64,000 nucleotides of DNA from Tianweitania aestuarii (lineage in GTDB: Bacteria; Pseudomonadota; Alphaproteobacteria; Rhizobiales; Rhizobiaceae), in assembly GCF_018457165.1 (NCBI RefSeq), contig NZ_JAFMNX010000003.1, positions 558,001 to 622,000 of the forward strand, read 5' to 3'. Within the stretch, counting starts at the first letter, position 1. Each line of letters begins with the position of its first letter. Below the pieces are notes generated by a model, which saw nothing but the letters and a program-made list of their open reading frames with translations, did not search any database and was not told the DNA's origin. Below, in pieces: positions 37,488 to 45,887 of the stretch. A program made the position numbers and the translations under genes.

Positions 37488-38386
37488 CGACGCCCGCTTT
37501 GCTTGTGCTCGGCAATGCCAATGTCGATCTCGTTTTGGGCGAGGTCGATGGCTGGCCGGCGATCGGCACGGAAGTGGTGGTGCAGCGCTCCGAACAGCGC
37601 GCCGGCGGCTCTGCCGGAAACACGGCGCTCGCGCTCACCGGCTTGCGTGTGCCGCATCGCTTCATTGCTTCCACCGGCACGGACCCCAATGGGTTGTGGC
37701 TGCGCGCGCAGTTCGATGGACAAAGCAGCGTCTGGATAAACGATGCTGCCGACACGACGTTGACGGTCGGCATCGTGCACAAGGGCGGCGACCGCGTGTT
37801 CTTCACCACGCCGGGGCATCTGCAAAGCGCCCGACTGGAGGATCTGACCGCCCACATCCCTGAAGCACCGCACAGCCAGGCCCATGCCATTCTGTCCGGC
37901 AACTTCCTCATGCCCGCCATTGCCGCCGGCACCGTTGCGCTCCTCGACCAGCTGAAAACGAAAAACTGGCGAACCGCCATCGATCCCGGCTGGCCGGTGG
38001 AAGGCTGGACCGCCGCCAATCGTGCCAGCTTCCAGACCTGGCTGCAAACAGCCGACATCGCCCTCATCAATGCGGAGGAAGCCAAGGGCTTCACCGGCCT
38101 CGATGATCTCGACGTAGCTGCCGAAACCTTGGCAAAGACCTTGCAGGCCCACCAGCGTCTCGTGATCAAGCGCGGCCCCGATGGCGCGTCCGCTTACACG
38201 CGCGACACCGTGGTCCACGTGCCCGCACCGGACGTCACCGTGATCGACACGGTGGGCGCCGGCGACACGTTCAACGCCGCTTTCCTTGCGGCTTTAAGCG
38301 AAAACAACACGATCCAGGCCGCTCTCGAACACGGCGTTGAAACGGCCGCACGCGCGATTTCCACCTTTCCGCGCCGCTACGCCTGA
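37484..38386 (+). CDS. PfkB family carbohydrate kinase
   Basis: 300 residues. Ribokinase-like fold with LLVLGNANVDLVLGEVDGWP, the substrate-binding GGSAGNTALALTGL and the C-terminal ATP/anion-hole signature VIDTVGAGDTFNAAFLAAL, including the catalytic Asp of GAGDTF. It overlaps the SIS gene by 4 bases (ATGA), so phosphorylation and the SIS reaction are probably consecutive. The acceptor is unknown; ribose, tagatose, fructosamine or amino sugar are all possible for this family. Its end overlaps the convergent photolyase gene by 10 bases. Confidence 0.9.
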   Translation: MTTPALLVLGNANVDLVLGEVDGWPAIGTEVVVQRSEQRAGGSAGNTALALTGLRVPHRFIASTGTDPNGLWLRAQFDGQSSVWINDAADTTLTVGIVHKGGDRVFFTTPGHLQSARLEDLTAHIPEAPHSQAHAILSGNFLMPAIAAGTVALLDQLKTKNWRTAIDPGWPVEGWTAANRASFQTWLQTADIALINAEEAKGFTGLDDLDVAAETLAKTLQAHQRLVIKRGPDGASAYTRDTVVHVPAPDVTVIDTVGAGDTFNAAFLAALSENNTIQAALEHGVETAARAISTFPRRYA

Positions 38387-39948
38387 CCGGGCTCGGGCAA
38401 AAAGGTTTCCGCCGTCAGTGTATCGCGCAAGGTGGCGGCACGGTCACGGATCTGCTGCATCTCGTGCGGATCCTTGCGCGCAAGGTTCACATAGGGCCCG
38501 CGCATGCGTGAATTGCCGGCCAAGCGTTCCTTGTGGCGATGAAGAAAATCCCAGTAAAGCGTGGTGAACGGGCAAGCCCGCTCGCCGACGCTGAGGCCGG
38601 GATCATAGCGGCAGCGCCCGCAATGATCGCTCATGCGGTCGATATAAGCGCCCGACGCCGCATAAGGTTTGGTGCCCATCACGCCGCCATCGCCATGCTG
38701 GCTCATCCCCAGCGTATTGGGCAGCGACACCCAGTCGATCGCATCCCAGAACATCGACATGTGCCAGCGATGCACGTCATAGGGCCGGACGCCGAGCAGC
38801 AAACAGAACTGCCCCAGCACCATCAGGCGCTCGATATGATGGGCATAGGCATGGTGGATCGTGTGGCCGATCGCATCCGCCAGACAGCGCATGTCGGTTT
38901 CGCCGGTCCAATAGAAGCGCGGCACGGGCAGGTCGGCATCGAGCGCGTTTCGCTGGGCGTAGTCTGGCATCAGCTGCCAATAAATGCCGCGCACCCATTC
39001 GCGCCAGCCAAGCACCTGCCTGACAAACCCTTCCACCGCATTCAACGGCGCGTTCGAGGGGTTGGCGAGCACCGCATCGATCACTTCGCGCGGGTTCAGG
39101 AGATGCAGGTTCAAGGGGCCGGACAGAACCGAGTGAAACAAAAAGGGCTGTCCGCCCGCCATCGCGTCCTGATAGCGGCCGAAGTCCGGCAGGCGATAGC
39201 GCACGAAATCCTCCAGCGCCTGCAACGCGTGGTCGCGCGTCACCGGCAGGTCGAAGCGCGCGAGCGATCCGGGATTGTCTGGAAAACAGCGCTCCACCAG
39301 CGCCAGCACGTCTTCGGTGGTTTCGTCCGGCTTGAAGATGGGCTTCGGCGGCAGAAGCGGCGGCCCGTTGCGGCCAAAGCTCTTGCGATTGTCCTTGTCG
39401 AAATTCCACTGCCCGCCGACCGGCTTGCCGTCCTTCATCAGGATATCGTGCTTCACCCGCATGGCGCGGTAGAAGTCTTCGAGGATCATCGTCGGCTGGT
39501 CTTCGCGCATGGCAGCGAAGGCATCGCGCGAACACAGGAAGTGCCGGTCCTCGCGAAACTGAACCGGCAGTCCTGACGCTTGCAGGCTTTCGCGCACCCG
39601 GTCATCGCCGGGTTCGAGCACGATCACCGCGCCATCCGGCTTGATCTGTTCGAAGCGCCGCTGCAACTCGCCAACAAAACTGCCGGCATTGCCGGGTTCG
39701 TCCAGCTCCGAATAAAACACCGTTCTGCCCAGCGCCCGCTGTTCGGCGCAGAAGTGGCGCATGGCCGCGAAGAAGAAGGCGATGCGCCTTTTGTTCTGCG
39801 GGATCGTGTCGGCTTCTTCGCGCAGCTCCATCATCAAAACGATGTCGTTCACCGGATCGAAGCCGTCGAAAGCCGCGGACGCACCATCCAGCTGGTCACC
39901 CATGACCAGAACGAGATTGCGCGGCGGCCTGACTTTCTTTCGGATCAA
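38377..39948 (-). CDS. FeS-type bacterial cryptochrome/(6-4) photolyase, PhrB-like
   Basis: 523 residues. The N-terminal DUF523-type antenna domain (NLVLVMGDQLDGASAAFDGF onwards) and C-terminal FAD domain match the photolyase-related family of Agrobacterium PhrB. The [4Fe-4S] cysteines are visible in CGRCRYDPGLSVGERACPF together with a Cys in LGQFCLLLGVRPYDVHRWHM. FAD-contact HHAYAHHIERLMVLGQF is intact. Light-driven repair of (6-4) photoproducts is the known role of PhrB; for this copy it is inferred. Monocistronic. Confidence 0.92.
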   Translation of the reverse strand: MIRKKVRPPRNLVLVMGDQLDGASAAFDGFDPVNDIVLMMELREEADTIPQNKRRIAFFFAAMRHFCAEQRALGRTVFYSELDEPGNAGSFVGELQRRFEQIKPDGAVIVLEPGDDRVRESLQASGLPVQFREDRHFLCSRDAFAAMREDQPTMILEDFYRAMRVKHDILMKDGKPVGGQWNFDKDNRKSFGRNGPPLLPPKPIFKPDETTEDVLALVERCFPDNPGSLARFDLPVTRDHALQALEDFVRYRLPDFGRYQDAMAGGQPFLFHSVLSGPLNLHLLNPREVIDAVLANPSNAPLNAVEGFVRQVLGWREWVRGIYWQLMPDYAQRNALDADLPVPRFYWTGETDMRCLADAIGHTIHHAYAHHIERLMVLGQFCLLLGVRPYDVHRWHMSMFWDAIDWVSLPNTLGMSQHGDGGVMGTKPYAASGAYIDRMSDHCGRCRYDPGLSVGERACPFTTLYWDFLHRHKERLAGNSRMRGPYVNLARKDPHEMQQIRDRAATLRDTLTAETFLPEPGQA

Positions 39949-40071
39949 GGAGCGTCCTCGGATGATGACGATGCGCGTTTAAGATGGCAGAGGGCGACGT
40001 GGTTCCGGGCTGACGCGACTCTCTTGCCAGTACCCGCTTTGTTCACATAAGGCACGCGAAGGAGGACTGCC

Positions 40072-41163
40072 ATGCGCGAAAACAATCATCATCGACTGGA
40101 TGTCGCCGGCGTCAGCCTGGTGCTCGACCTCACCAACGGCCACATCGCCGCACTGGATGTGGAAGCGGAGGGCCGGGTGCTTCATCCGCTGCATCGCGCG
40201 CCCTGGATCGACAGCGGCGAAAACCTGCCGGAAAACACCCCGAGCGGCCTTGCGCGGCTATCCGGCGATTTCTTCTGCGCGCCGTTTGGGCGCAACGATG
40301 TGGAAGACGCACCGGGCCACGGCTGGACCGCCAACGCACCGTGGTCGCTTCTGTCCGACGAACGGATCGACGGCGGTCGTGTTGCCACCTTCCGGCTAAG
40401 CCGCCCGGTATTCGGCGCCACCGTCGAAAAGCGCATCACCCTGCGAGACAATCACCCCTTCATCTACCAGGAACACCGCTTGATCGGCGGGCAGGGCGGT
40501 GTTTCCGTTTCGCACCACCTGATGACCCACATGCAGGCCGGTGGTTTGCTCGGCTTTTCGCCCAAGCGCTTCGCGCTGACGCCCGACACCTCCCTGGAGC
40601 CTGACCCGGCGCGCGGCCGCTTCGTCCTGGCCTATCCCGCACAAGCCGATCTTACCGCCTTTCCGCTTGAACGTGGCGGCACGACCGATCTGCGCATCTA
40701 TCCGCCCGCCGAACGCCACGAAGACTTCCTCACGCTCGCGGAAGCGGAAGGCGCGTCGCTCGGCTGGACCACGATCAGCCGCCATGCCGAAAGGGACATG
40801 CTGATCGTTTTGAAACAACCGGATGTCTTGCCGGTCACCATGCTCTGGATGTCGAATGGCGGCCGCGATTATGCGCCCTGGAACAGCCGACACATCGGCG
40901 TGCTCGGCATCGAAGACGCCCGCGCCAGCGCCTCCGGCCATGCGGCGTCGCTCGGCGAAAACGCCCTGACACAACAAGGCATCCCCACCGCCTTCCCGCT
41001 CGGGCAGGGCGATGTCATTGTGCGCCAGACCTTCGGCGTCACGCCGTTGGCCGACACGCACAACCCCGTTCAAAGCGTGCGCGCAGGCGACAACAAGCTC
41101 ACCGTCATCTTCCAAGACGGTGAGCAGCTGAGCCTGCCTTACGACGCAAGCTTTCTCGGCTAG
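40072..41163 (+). CDS. Galactose mutarotase-fold protein (aldose 1-epimerase-like)
   Basis: 363 residues. The beta-sandwich pattern and pieces such as RLSGDFFCAPFGRNDVEDAP, ITLRDNHPFIYQEHRLIGGQ and SVSHHLMTHMQAGGLLGF suggest the galactose mutarotase-like superfamily. It lies between the photolyase and a MocR gene, near the sugar cluster but outside its operon. GGAG upstream supports the ATG. It could interconvert sugar anomers or simply bind a carbohydrate. No catalytic His/Glu pair was identified with certainty, so the enzymatic role is open. Its stop overlaps the convergent MocR stop by 4 bases. Confidence 0.7.
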   Translation: MRENNHHRLDVAGVSLVLDLTNGHIAALDVEAEGRVLHPLHRAPWIDSGENLPENTPSGLARLSGDFFCAPFGRNDVEDAPGHGWTANAPWSLLSDERIDGGRVATFRLSRPVFGATVEKRITLRDNHPFIYQEHRLIGGQGGVSVSHHLMTHMQAGGLLGFSPKRFALTPDTSLEPDPARGRFVLAYPAQADLTAFPLERGGTTDLRIYPPAERHEDFLTLAEAEGASLGWTTISRHAERDMLIVLKQPDVLPVTMLWMSNGGRDYAPWNSRHIGVLGIEDARASASGHAASLGENALTQQGIPTAFPLGQGDVIVRQTFGVTPLADTHNPVQSVRAGDNKLTVIFQDGEQLSLPYDASFLG

Positions 41164-42656
41164 GCCGCGACCTGTCGCCGGCCGACCGTGGCTGCGGCGA
41201 GTTCGCGGATACCCGGCTCGATCTGCTGCAAGCCGATCGATGATATGCCGAGCCGCATGAAGCGTTTCGGCTTGTTTTCTCCCACAAAGAAGCGGTCGCC
41301 GGGTTCAACCAGAACCGAACGCTGGGCGGCGGCTTCGGCCACTGCGCGCGTATCGGTATCGCCAGGACCTTCCAGCCACACGGAGGTGCCGCCGGCCGGA
41401 TCATGCGTTTGCCAGTCCGGCAAAAAGGTCGAGGTCGCCTGCACCAGCCGCTGGCGGCGCTCTTCATAAGCGTTCGACATGCGGCGCACGAGCGCTTCAT
41501 GGTGGCCGAGCGACAGGAAAAGGGCCACCGCACGCTGGTTATTGGCCGGCGGATGGCGCATCATGAAGCGCCGCAGCGCCCGCAATTCCGCGATCAGATC
41601 GGCCGAAGCCACGATGTAGCCAAGGCGCAAGCCCGGCGCCAAGGTCTTCGACATCGAGCCGACATAAACCACGCGCCCCGAGCGATCGAGGCTCTTCAAG
41701 GCCTGCTGCGGCGCCTGGTCGACGAGCTGGCTGTCATAACCGTCTTCGATGATGATCTGGTCGTTGGCGATCGCGCTGGCAATCAGCGCCTGCCGCCGTT
41801 CCTGCGTCATCGGCACCATGGTCGGGCAATGATGGCTGGGGGTGGTGAACACGAAGCCGCTGTCGTCGGGAATGTCGGACACAACCAGCCCGTTTGCATC
41901 CACCGGCACCGGGTCGATCGCCGCACCCGCCAGCGTGAAGATCGCGCGCGCATCGGGATAGCCCGGATTTTCCATGGCAACCCGCGAGCCCTTGCCCATT
42001 AAAAGCGTGGCCAGCATGTAGAGCGCGTTCTGCGCGCCCAAGGTCACGATGATCTCGTCGGGATTGGCGAAGATGCCCTTGCGCGGCAGCAAACGCGCCT
42101 GGATCTGCTCGATCAGAAGCGGATCGTCGCGATCCACCACATCGGACGCCCAGTTGCGGATTTCGAGCACCGCAAGCGCCATGCGGTTGCATTCGCGCCA
42201 TTCGGCGGTGGGAAAAAGGTTGGGATCGAACTGGCCGTACACGAACGGATAGGTCGAAGCGATCCAGTTGTCGCGCTTGAGCGGACGCGGCATATCGCTC
42301 GCCGCCACGCGCCGCCGCGCTTTCCAGTTGATGCCTGATGGCGCGATGTCGGTTTTTGCCGCCGGCTTGCCGGGCGTCGCCAGCACCTGCGGGTTGACGA
42401 AGTGCCCGCGCCGTTCGCGCGCAACGAGGAAGCCCTGATCCACCAGCTGCTGAAACGCGATCACCACGGTTCCGCGCGCGACCCCCAGCTTGTCGGCCAG
42501 GATGCGGCAGGACGGCAGCGGCATGGACGCCGCGATCTGGCGATCGAGAATGGCGGCGACGATGGCCTGTCGGATCTGCGCCTGCAGGGTCTGACCCGAA
42601 TCCGCTGAAATTCGAAACAAGCCCGACCAAAGAGCGGCGTCATTGCGATGCGACAT
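41160..42656 (-). CDS. MocR-type GntR regulator with aminotransferase domain
   Basis: 498 residues. The N-terminal winged helix (about 10-75: QIRQAIVAAILDRQIAASMP, LADKLGVARGTVVIAFQQLV) is fused to a PLP fold-type I aminotransferase-like domain with the Schiff-base lysine in YVGSMSKTLAPGLRLGYIV and IIIEDGYDSQL containing the pyridine-contact Asp. It is a transcription regulator sensing an amine or amino acid through PLP. GGAGG eight bases before ATG 42656 fixes the start. Divergent from pgi; tandem CTGGAYCAA repeats in the gap are candidate operators. Confidence 0.9.
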   Translation of the reverse strand: MSHRNDAALWSGLFRISADSGQTLQAQIRQAIVAAILDRQIAASMPLPSCRILADKLGVARGTVVIAFQQLVDQGFLVARERRGHFVNPQVLATPGKPAAKTDIAPSGINWKARRRVAASDMPRPLKRDNWIASTYPFVYGQFDPNLFPTAEWRECNRMALAVLEIRNWASDVVDRDDPLLIEQIQARLLPRKGIFANPDEIIVTLGAQNALYMLATLLMGKGSRVAMENPGYPDARAIFTLAGAAIDPVPVDANGLVVSDIPDDSGFVFTTPSHHCPTMVPMTQERRQALIASAIANDQIIIEDGYDSQLVDQAPQQALKSLDRSGRVVYVGSMSKTLAPGLRLGYIVASADLIAELRALRRFMMRHPPANNQRAVALFLSLGHHEALVRRMSNAYEERRQRLVQATSTFLPDWQTHDPAGGTSVWLEGPGDTDTRAVAEAAAQRSVLVEPGDRFFVGENKPKRFMRLGISSIGLQQIEPGIRELAAATVGRRQVAA

Positions 42657-42695
42657 GATATTTCCCTCCGAACTGACGCTATGGGAGGGGGTGAT

Positions 42696-42715
42696 CTGGA
42701 TCAACCCTGGACCAA
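42696..42715. promoter_or_regulatory. Tandem CTGGAYCAA direct repeats upstream of the MocR gene
   Basis: CTGGATCAA at 42696-42704 and CTGGACCAA at 42707-42715, spaced one helical turn apart. MocR proteins such as TauR bind short direct repeats of the CTGGAC type, so this is a candidate autoregulatory site. Confidence 0.5.
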
Positions 42716-42853
42716 TGCACTAAGCCACCAATTCTTTTGATGGATGCTTCAGCAACAGGAATAGGTTGCTAACTATCAGGATAAAACTGGCGCTGAGGGG
42801 CGGCCGCGATATATGCAAAAACCCTGCATTGCGATGCGAACAAGGAGCGTTTT

Positions 42854-44491
42854 ATGTCCAAGCCGCATGTTGCCGAAGCGATCACCGCGTTGCGCGCGCA
42901 TCGCCAAACCCTGCCCACCGACATGCGCGCCCTGTTTGCCGGCGATGCAAACCGCTTCGCCACCCTGTCCGCGTGCTTCGAGGACATGCTGCTCGACTGG
43001 TCCAAATGCGCCGTGACCATCGACACGATGCAGCTCCTCCACAAGCTCGCCGATGCCGCAGGCGTTTCCGAGCGCCGCGATGCGATGTTTGCGGGTGACG
43101 TCATCAACACAACCGAAAACCGCGCCGTTCTTCACACCGCCCTGCGCAACAACGGCAGCGATCCGGTTGTGGTCGACGGGAAGAACGTTCTGCCCGATAT
43201 CGCCGCCGTGCTCGACGCCATGGGCACCTTTGCCGATGGCATCCGCGATGGCTCGATCACGGGCGCGACCGGCAAGCCGATCACCGACATCGTCAATATC
43301 GGCATCGGCGGTTCCGATCTCGGCCCGGTGATGGCGACGCTGGCGCTCGCCCCCTATCATGACGGCCCGCGCGCTCATTTCGTGTCGAATGTCGATGGCG
43401 CCCATATCCATGATACGCTCAAAGCGCTCGACCCAGCCTCCACCCTGGTGATCGTTGCGTCAAAGACCTTCACCACGATCGAAACCATGACCAACGCGCA
43501 AACCGCGCGCCGCTGGATCGCGGGTGCACTCGGCGAAGACGCCGTGCCGCATCATTTCGCCGCCGTGTCCACCGCGCTGCCCAAGGTCGCAGCCTTCGGC
43601 ATTCCCGAAGATCGCGTGTTCGGCTTCTGGGATTGGGTCGGCGGTCGCTATTCGCTGTGGTCGGCCATCGGCCTGCCGATCATGATCGCCGTTGGCCCGC
43701 AGAACTTCCGCCGCTTCCTCGATGGCGCGCATGCGCTCGACACCCATTTCCGCGATGCGCCGGTTGAAACCAACCTGCCGATGATCCTCGGTTTGATCGG
43801 CTACTGGCACCGCGTGATCTGCGATTATCCCGCCCGCGCGGTGATCCCCTATGAACAGCGCCTTCTGCGCCTGCCGGCCTATCTCCAGCAGCTCGACATG
43901 GAATCCAACGGCAAGCGCGTCACGCGCGATGGCGAGCCGGTGGATACGCCGACCGGCCCGCTGGTCTGGGGCGAACCCGGCACGAACGGCCAGCATGCCT
44001 TTTTCCAGCTGCTGCATCAGGGCACGGATGTCATTCCGGTTGAATTCATCATCGCCGCGCAGTCGCACGAGCCGGAGCTCAAGACCCATCAGGATCTTCT
44101 AATCGCCAACTGTCTGGCGCAGTCGGAAGCCCTGATGCGCGGCCGCACGCTGGAAGAAGCAAAGGCCCAGCTCAGCGAAAAGGGCATGGCCGCCGATGAG
44201 GTCGCCAGGCTCGCGCCGCACAAGGTCTTCCCCGGCAACCGCCCGTCGCTGACGATCGTGCACAAGCTGCTCGATCCTTACGCGCTCGGTCGCCTGATTG
44301 CGCTCTACGAGCACCGCGTGTTCGTGGAAGCGGCCTTGTTCGGGATCAACGCCTTCGACCAGTGGGGCGTGGAACTCGGCAAGGAACTCGCCACCGAACT
44401 CCAGCCGGTGATCGAAGGCAAGGCGGATGCCCAAGGCCGCGATTCCTCCACCGCCGGCCTCGTTGCCGCCATTTCTTCTCTGCGCAGCTGA
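42854..44491 (+). CDS. pgi: Glucose-6-phosphate isomerase
   Basis: 545 residues, full length. It interconverts glucose 6-phosphate and fructose 6-phosphate. Signatures: [19 protein letters not shown], the phosphate-contact [40 protein letters not shown] with active-site residues, [20 protein letters not shown] and the C-terminal catalytic-lysine region [26 protein letters not shown] six bases upstream of the ATG. Followed 10 bases later by a HAD phosphatase gene, probably co-transcribed. Confidence 0.97.
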   Translation: MSKPHVAEAITALRAHRQTLPTDMRALFAGDANRFATLSACFEDMLLDWSKCAVTIDTMQLLHKLADAAGVSERRDAMFAGDVINTTENRAVLHTALRNNGSDPVVVDGKNVLPDIAAVLDAMGTFADGIRDGSITGATGKPITDIVNIGIGGSDLGPVMATLALAPYHDGPRAHFVSNVDGAHIHDTLKALDPASTLVIVASKTFTTIETMTNAQTARRWIAGALGEDAVPHHFAAVSTALPKVAAFGIPEDRVFGFWDWVGGRYSLWSAIGLPIMIAVGPQNFRRFLDGAHALDTHFRDAPVETNLPMILGLIGYWHRVICDYPARAVIPYEQRLLRLPAYLQQLDMESNGKRVTRDGEPVDTPTGPLVWGEPGTNGQHAFFQLLHQGTDVIPVEFIIAAQSHEPELKTHQDLLIANCLAQSEALMRGRTLEEAKAQLSEKGMAADEVARLAPHKVFPGNRPSLTIVHKLLDPYALGRLIALYEHRVFVEAALFGINAFDQWGVELGKELATELQPVIEGKADAQGRDSSTAGLVAAISSLRS

Positions 44492-44501
44492 GGGCCGACC
44501 C

Positions 44502-45209
44502 ATGGCAATCAAGGCGATCCTGTTCGACAAGGACGGAACCCTCATCGACTTCGAGGCGACATGGCGCGCCATTGCCGAAAACATGGCGATGAAGGCCGCA
44601 GACGGCGACCGGGCCGAAGCCGAACGGCTGCTGGATGTCGCCGGCTACGATGCGGAAAACCGCCGCTTCAAGCCCGATTCCGTGTTTGCCGCGGGCACCA
44701 ATGCCGAGCTCATCGCGCTCTGGTATCCGCAGGCGAACGAGGAAGAGCGCCATGCGCTCGTGGCGAGCTATGATGATTTCACCGCCCAGGAAGGTGCCAA
44801 TCATGCGGTGCCGCTCGATGGCGTGAGGGAAGCGCTGACGGCTCTTCACGAAAACGGGATCAAGCTCGGCGTCGCCACCAACGATTCGACGCTCGGCGCG
44901 GAAAAAACGCTGCTGGCGCTCGGCATCGCGCAGATGTTTGCGGCCGCCTACGGCTATGATGCTGTGGCCAATCCAAAGCCCGCACCCGATGTGTTGCATG
45001 CCTTTGCCGACATGAACGGTCTGCGCCCGAGCGAAGTGGCGATGGTGGGCGACAACCGCCATGATCTGGAGATGGCGCGCGCCGCCGGTGCCGGTCTGGC
45101 GGTGGGTGTTCTCAGCGGCACGGGCTCGCGTCAGACCCTGGGCAGCCTGGCCGATGTGATCCTGGGTTCCGTTGCCGATCTTCCGGCCTATATCAAGGCT
45201 AATCCGTAA
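44502..45209 (+). CDS. HAD superfamily hydrolase, phosphoglycolate phosphatase-like
   Basis: 235 residues. HAD motif I KAILFDKDGTLIDFE (nucleophile Asp 9 region), motif II GVATNDST, motif III Lys in ANPKPAPD and motif IV MVGDNRHDLEMARAAG are all intact, with a helical cap domain between motifs I and II. This fits the Gph-like phosphatases acting on small phosphate esters. The pgi neighbour suggests carbon metabolism, but the substrate is not shown. ATG 44502 gives the canonical MAIKAILFDKDG start; a longer frame into pgi is rejected. Confidence 0.9.
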   Translation: MAIKAILFDKDGTLIDFEATWRAIAENMAMKAADGDRAEAERLLDVAGYDAENRRFKPDSVFAAGTNAELIALWYPQANEEERHALVASYDDFTAQEGANHAVPLDGVREALTALHENGIKLGVATNDSTLGAEKTLLALGIAQMFAAAYGYDAVANPKPAPDVLHAFADMNGLRPSEVAMVGDNRHDLEMARAAGAGLAVGVLSGTGSRQTLGSLADVILGSVADLPAYIKANP

Positions 45210-45332
45210 GCGGCGGGTCTTGGCGATGGTGATCGACCAGGAGGGTTCAACAGGCTGGTTCTAGCCCGTAAGGACGACTGACACCTCAAGGCTGCCGCTT
45301 TAATTATCCCAGTTCCAAAGGGAGCAACAGCC

Positions 45333-45776
45333 ATGATGATGCATCTGCTGACCGCCGCATCGATAGCCCTTGCCGCCGCCGCCATTCCTGCCGCAGCCGG
45401 CAGCGGCGACATCTTCAGCAAGTTCCTTTGGAAGCGCCGCGTGGTGCTGGTGTTCGGCGACCAGATGAACCAGGACGTCGCCAACCAGACCGATGATCTT
45501 CAGGCTGTTCGCGAAGAGGTAGAAAACCGCGATCTCACCATCCTGACGATCGTCGGCGGCACCGTTTCGGATGGCGGCCAGCTCGGCGGCCTGCCGCCCG
45601 CCGATGCCCTGCGCCGCCGCTTCAAGGTCGACGATCAGCAGCGCTTCACGGTGATCCTGCTTGGCAAGGATGGCCAGGAAAAGCTGCGCGACAGCAAGCC
45701 CGTTTCACCGGACGCCCTGTTTGCCCTGATCGACTCCATGCCGATGCGCCAACGCGAAGCGCGCGAAAACGACTAG
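45333..45776 (+). CDS. DUF4174 domain exported protein
   Basis: 147 residues. A signal peptide (MMMHLLTAASIALAAAAIPA AAG) precedes a thioredoxin-like DUF4174 domain: FLWKRRVVLVFGDQMNQDVA, LTILTIVGGTVSDGGQLGGL, FKVDDQQRFTVILLGKDGQE, KLRDSKPVSPDALFALIDSM. The lysine in LLGKDG and the arginine-rich W-K-R-R start are family hallmarks. No cysteine pair is present, so it is not a disulfide reductase. Function unknown; probably periplasmic. GGGAG eight bases before the ATG. Confidence 0.85.
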   Translation: MMMHLLTAASIALAAAAIPAAAGSGDIFSKFLWKRRVVLVFGDQMNQDVANQTDDLQAVREEVENRDLTILTIVGGTVSDGGQLGGLPPADALRRRFKVDDQQRFTVILLGKDGQEKLRDSKPVSPDALFALIDSMPMRQREAREND

Positions 45777-45803
45777 CCGCTGAACACACAGCCAGCCGCT
45801 TCC

Positions 45804-45873
45804 AACCTCCCACTTAAGGGGAGGTCACGCAGCAGGCGCGAGTGGGAGATTCTGGCACCGAGACCTCCCGCTC
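45804..45873. repeat. Palindromic intergenic repeat element of Rhizobiales type
   Basis: Two adjacent hairpins between convergent genes: ACCTCCC/GGGAGGT (45805-45811 with 45819-45825), and GAGTGGGAG/CTCCCGCTC (45840-45848 with 45865-45873, one G-U pair in RNA). The CCTCCC...GGGGAGGT core is the kind of small dispersed palindrome common between rhizobial genes. Confidence 0.5.
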
Positions 45874-45887
45874 TGATCCTCGCCGGC

